Origin: Ignelater luminosus
Taxonomy: Eukaryota > Arthropoda > Insecta > Coleoptera > Elateridae
Length of the DNA: 64,000 bases
NCBI GenBank assembly: GCA_011009095.1
Contig: VTPC01091012.1
Location: 1-64,000 of the forward strand
Direction: 5' to 3'
Position numbers and translations under genes: made by a program. Shown here in pieces: positions 60,001 through 64,000 of the stretch (the stretch's first letter is position 1; every line of letters starts with the position of its first letter). Under the pieces are notes generated by a model that did no database searches, had not been told where the DNA came from, and worked only from the letters and a program-made list of their open reading frames with translations.

Positions 60001-62765
60001 GACTGGTATTTACAATCTTCTTTGTGTTCTTTAAACTCCTCAATGGAGAATCTTTCTACTCCTTTATGAATTATTAAGCGAAAGCTCAATGATTTCCCTT
60101 TTAGAATACAATATCCGTTAAAATTTTTACGGGAGCATTCCGAGATTTGTAATTTAAACTTCAACACATTCAGTGTTCGGTTGTTATTGTTAATTAAATT
60201 TTATAAAAGTTCGGTATGCATTCATAAAAAATTCTTCGTGCATCCAACCAAGACAATATTTTACTAGTAATCTGAAAAGGTTAAAGTTCGATTTGTGATT
60301 CAGGTGCTGATGTTTATTTACCTTCGAGTTAGTTACTTAGATAACATTCAAATAAAGAATAATGACCTCTATCCTATTCATAACCCTTACGATCCACCAC
60401 TTTATATTTTTGTTTCGAGTTGTTTGGAAAGTGCCACAGGCTAGGTTGAAGTCTAAATGGTAAAACCAACTTTGAGATCCTTCAACATCAACAATACTAT
60501 AAGAACATAAAAATCAGTTCATTGAAAAATCTAAACTGAAGTTTCCGGAAAGGTGAATAGGACGTGTTCTCTCCAAAATTTATTTACGAAACATTAGTTT
60601 ATTACAACTTGGTTCATGTATATTCACGAATTTCATAATATTTTGACAGAATAATTTATTTACATACTTTCTAATATTAATTTTCTCCTCTGTGTTTATG
60701 TTAGCATTTAGTTGAGGCGTTCAGAAATTTAAGCTGCACATTTTTTATGAAAGCGTATGGACTGACTCGTCTAACTTTTTCTGTCTTGAATAGACACATT
60801 TTTTGGGCTTCTTCCATTACAAAGTTAAAAAAATAATATTATGAAACGTGCAACAAAGTGGTTTATTGCCTACTCAGCTTGAAGCTCAAGATATTTACTT
60901 TTATCTCAAAAGAAAGTTGCTGAGGGTGAAATGGAGTGATTTTAATCGTGACAGAACTCTATTATCACGGTGGCATTCAATTGTGTGGTGTGATTTTGTT
61001 GTTCCTTTCCTTGTGACCTGACAGTAGACGACTGCGTGGTTTGAATTTTTAACCGTTTATTACTAGCTGATAAATTGTTTCATTTCTCTGTTCCACTTTT
61101 TATTTATTCCACTTTTTAATGATTTGAAACAATAATAAAAACGTAATTCCGACAGTCGTATAAACATTTTAGACGGTGTATTTAACAGAATGATAAAAAT
61201 TTTAATTTCCTAACACCGCGGATTTATTCTTGTGGCACAGAGAAATGCGAGAATTAAAGCAAAACAGGATGATATTTTTTACACTTGACCATTCCTGTCT
61301 CACGTCGCTTTTAAAATATTTTAGACCATTTTTCAAACGTAACATGGGACGAAGATTAAAATGGCACGCCCATATTGTAAGGGATTTTAGGATACTTTTG
61401 GAATTTCCCCCATTCCAGAAATAAGCGAACACAGGTAACCACTGAATTAAAATTAAAAGAGAAATGAAAATTAATTCCTTAAATGCCACGAGGAAAAATT
61501 AAAAACGGTTTAGATAAAAAAGGGTTTACAACATTTTCCATATATTTTATCCTACTTCCGATTAGTTTGCTCTTAGAAAATTCCTGGATGGAACATAAAG
61601 GGAGAGTGTGTTTTCGGGGGAGGCAAACAAGATTTGTTTAATAACGAACACGTCGTGTCTGCAAAACTGGTTCTCTTTTCCCTTATCCAGGACTAGATTT
61701 GCAATTATTTTTAATGAAATTTCGCTTTTCCTCACTCTACCTATACAAGAAAGAAGAAAATGTGATATTAATAGTACGCATGCGTGTATAACAAGAAAAC
61801 CTGTTAGCAGTTTCATTAAACGCTCATAATAACGATCGCAACTGCCATTCAAAATCTGTAATTAAGAGAGAATGGAGTTTTTAATAATGAAATAAATTAA
61901 TTTGCGGGTTATGTGATACGCGTTTATATTTTCCATTGCAAAATAATAAAAGCGCGCATTCCGAAAATGATATGCATTCTGATTTTAATTGCGCAATGTG
62001 TACTTGGGCATTTCAACCGGAAAAACGCCAGTCGTGTAAATAAAAGAGCCACAGAGGTTTTAAACAGATTCAATGGTTAAAATAGTAAACAGCAATTAAT
62101 ATGAAATGTGGGACGATGCTTTCTATATACGATTTTATTGTTTGCGTCAGGTTTGCATTAAACTGTACCGGTTCATTTTACAAATATAAATATTCCAGGT
62201 CTATGTATCATTATAATCTCTAACAAAAACAAAATTTCGCAAATCGCTTAAATAAACAATATTTACTTATGTACTATCACAACACTTTTAATTGAGTTTC
62301 AGTTCATATGATGTACAATATCGTTATAGTTATTTCAACAAAATGTCTAGCAAAAGTAACATCTAGAACAACAACTGACAAATTTTATATAAGCTGCGAA
62401 ACGTATAAAGTTAAATTCATCGAGTCGTTACCGCTCTGAAATCGTTTAATTTTATTGTTTCAAGAGCTACTTTCGCTGACTAAAACTGAATTCAGACAGC
62501 ACTTTTGGAGATTTTCTTGTTGGAATCACAAAATACAACATGTTTACATCTTATATAATCTCATAATAAAAACCATTTTCGGCGTTCTACCTCGTACTAA
62601 ATGTTCAAAATACAATTAGGCGAAAGCGTTTATCGAAGTCCTTATTAACGCTCTTTTAAAAAATTCTTACTTTATACAAATACGCAAAGAATTCGCAGGA
62701 AGCAATATCCTGAAATGAAAAATGATTAGTTCTAACCTTTCTAGGTATGGCCAAGATAAACAAAA

Positions 62766-63387
62766 NNNNNNNNNNNNNNNNNNNNNNNNNNNNNNNNNNN
62801 NNNNNNNNNNNNNNNNNNNNNNNNNNNNNNNNNNNNNNNNNNNNNNNNNNNNNNNNNNNNNNNNNNNNNNNNNNNNNNNNNNNNNNNNNNNNNNNNNNNN
62901 NNNNNNNNNNNNNNNNNNNNNNNNNNNNNNNNNNNNNNNNNNNNNNNNNNNNNNNNNNNNNNNNNNNNNNNNNNNNNNNNNNNNNNNNNNNNNNNNNNNN
63001 NNNNNNNNNNNNNNNNNNNNNNNNNNNNNNNNNNNNNNNNNNNNNNNNNNNNNNNNNNNNNNNNNNNNNNNNNNNNNNNNNNNNNNNNNNNNNNNNNNNN
63101 NNNNNNNNNNNNNNNNNNNNNNNNNNNNNNNNNNNNNNNNNNNNNNNNNNNNNNNNNNNNNNNNNNNNNNNNNNNNNNNNNNNNNNNNNNNNNNNNNNNN
63201 NNNNNNNNNNNNNNNNNNNNNNNNNNNNNNNNNNNNNNNNNNNNNNNNNNNNNNNNNNNNNNNNNNNNNNNNNNNNNNNNNNNNNNNNNNNNNNNNNNNN
63301 NNNNNNNNNNNNNNNNNNNNNNNNNNNNNNNNNNNNNNNNNNNNNNNNNNNNNNNNNNNNNNNNNNNNNNNNNNNNNNNNNNNNNNN
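62766..63387. other. Assembly gap (622 N)
   Basis: A run of N. The right edge opens directly inside a mariner transposase frame, so the gap probably results from that repeat. Its missing 5' part is likely within the gap. Confidence 1.
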
Positions 63388-63589
63388 CAAATGAAGAGGC
63401 AATCACCTTCGTGAACAATTATTTTGCAGAGAAAAATGCCAAGTACTATTTGGACGGGTTACAGAGATGGGAGCATCGCTGGGAGAAGTGTGTAGAGTTA
63501 CAAGGAGACTATGTTGAAAAATAAAAAAAAATTTTCAGAAAAAATGTTTTGTATCTTTGTTAGGTCGGAAACTTTTCAGACCACCCTCG
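63388..63589 (+). mobile_element. mariner transposon, 3' end (cut by the gap)
   Basis: It begins at the gap edge inside a mariner transposase and ends in the right inverted repeat AACTTTTCAGACCACCCTCG, followed by TA (63590-63591). Both the protein end and the terminal repeat differ from those of the mariner at 26.8-28.0 kb, so it is a second subfamily. No left terminal repeat is visible before the gap. Confidence 0.88.
63390..63524 (+). CDS. mariner transposase, C-terminal 44 residues (partial)
   Basis: The open frame NEEAITFVNNYFAEK...YYLDGLQRWEHRWEKCVELQGDYVEK ends with TAA at 63522-63524. The W-x-K-C-x-E-L-x-GDYVEK end is characteristic of mariners of the mellifera/mauritiana type, whereas the mariner at 27 kb ends GDYFEHL. 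No break is visible in the part present. The catalytic domain lies in or beyond the gap, so its integrity cannot be judged. Its product would bind the element's terminal repeats. Confidence 0.88.
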   Translation, partial: NEEAITFVNNYFAEKNAKYYLDGLQRWEHRWEKCVELQGDYVEK

Positions 63590-63591
63590 TA

Positions 63592-64000
63592 CAAGCCAAT
63601 TGTCCCCTGTAGGGAAATCATCAAGGTATATGTCAATTACTCAAATGATCCCGCAAGTTACTTGGGCTAAAAAGGCCTATTCTAGTGAACGAAAAAATTA
63701 AGGTTACGTTAAGAAACAGAAACCTCCCGAAATCTGCTAAATGAGATACGTTTGCTCGGTGCCTCCACCCTAGTGTTATGATTTTTAATTTTTTAGGCAC
63801 AATGAAAGTTAATTTGATTGATATCGTACCTCTTAAAGTTATTAATAATTATAATGGTCAAGGTTATATTCAAGCGGTGAATAACTCTTGAGAACTGCTA
63901 ATGTACGTTGTTATGGATAACTTTGTGTGGTTCGTTCAAGACTCAGCACGGCTTCAGTTTTCGTCGATTAGTATTGTAATAACAGGAAGTTGTGTTCAAC
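63592..64000. other. Non-coding stretch at the right edge
   Basis: I see no supported feature after the mariner terminus. Confidence 0.45.

Larger units (their letters stand above)
53961..62765. other. Non-coding stretch
   Basis: No gene is supported on either strand. A (CTA)7 run lies at 54693-54713 and a GT/GC-type repeat at about 57040-57061. A GC-richer patch is at 56630-56700. A 95-codon minus-strand frame at 61489-61202 begins with a hydrophobic, signal-like stretch but matches nothing I know. Confidence 0.45.

Noticed and set aside
62656..63418. Open frames crossing the second N run
   Set aside because: Artefacts of N; only the mariner C-terminus to the right is real.
1..64000. tRNA, rRNA and CRISPR signals
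   Set aside because: No tRNA B-box (GGTTCGAATCC-like) with a cloverleaf context, no rRNA-like sequence and no regularly spaced direct repeats were noticed; CRISPR is not expected in an insect genome.

Overview
This window looks like nuclear DNA from an insect, possibly a beetle, although the order cannot be fixed from sequence alone. It is AT-rich, its exons carry GT-AG introns, it holds several decayed Tc1/mariner/pogo-type DNA transposons, and two runs of N mark assembly gaps. Most of the 64 kb is non-coding. The coding content I can support is the 3' part of one housekeeping gene and the first coding exon of one receptor gene; everything else recognisable is transposon or repeat.

Layout. 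At 16-1166 (minus strand) lie three exons encoding the C-terminal third of the 26S proteasome regulatory subunit Rpn2 (PSMD1). They are separated by introns of only 58 and 59 nt. The final exon lies off the left edge, and the exons for the N-terminal two thirds were not found to the right. From about 1.2 to 22 kb the sequence is gene-poor. It contains two faint LINE reverse-transcriptase relics (about 3.15 and 6.17 kb), a diverged tandem duplication (7.8-8.6 kb), a dispersed repeat (11.6 kb), a Tc1/mariner-related relic with inverted ends (14.0-14.4 kb), a 137-bp palindrome (14.85 kb) and a pre-miRNA-like hairpin (20.1 kb). A GC-rich island at 22.4-22.66 kb contains an arthropod initiator with a downstream promoter element at exactly the right spacing. 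It is the best candidate promoter here, and probably serves the receptor gene downstream. A dead mariner follows at 26.8-28.0 kb.

At 31430-32064 (plus) is the first coding exon of a 5-HT2-type serotonin receptor: a long, glycosylated, cysteine-rich extracellular N-terminus followed by TM1 and TM2, ending at a splice donor. The exons for TM3-TM7 were not seen, so most or all of 32-64 kb may be its first coding intron. That stretch holds a 2.04-kb Tigger/pogo element with a TA duplication (34.7-36.7 kb), a long-inverted-repeat Tc1/mariner-like element (41.4-42.3 kb), a second, inverted copy of the 11.6-kb repeat (53.1 kb), a GC-rich unidentified segment (53.5-53.96 kb), and the 3' end of another mariner emerging from the second gap (63.4-63.6 kb).

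The two host genes have no evident functional link. Every transposase seen is broken, so none of these elements appears able to mobilise itself.
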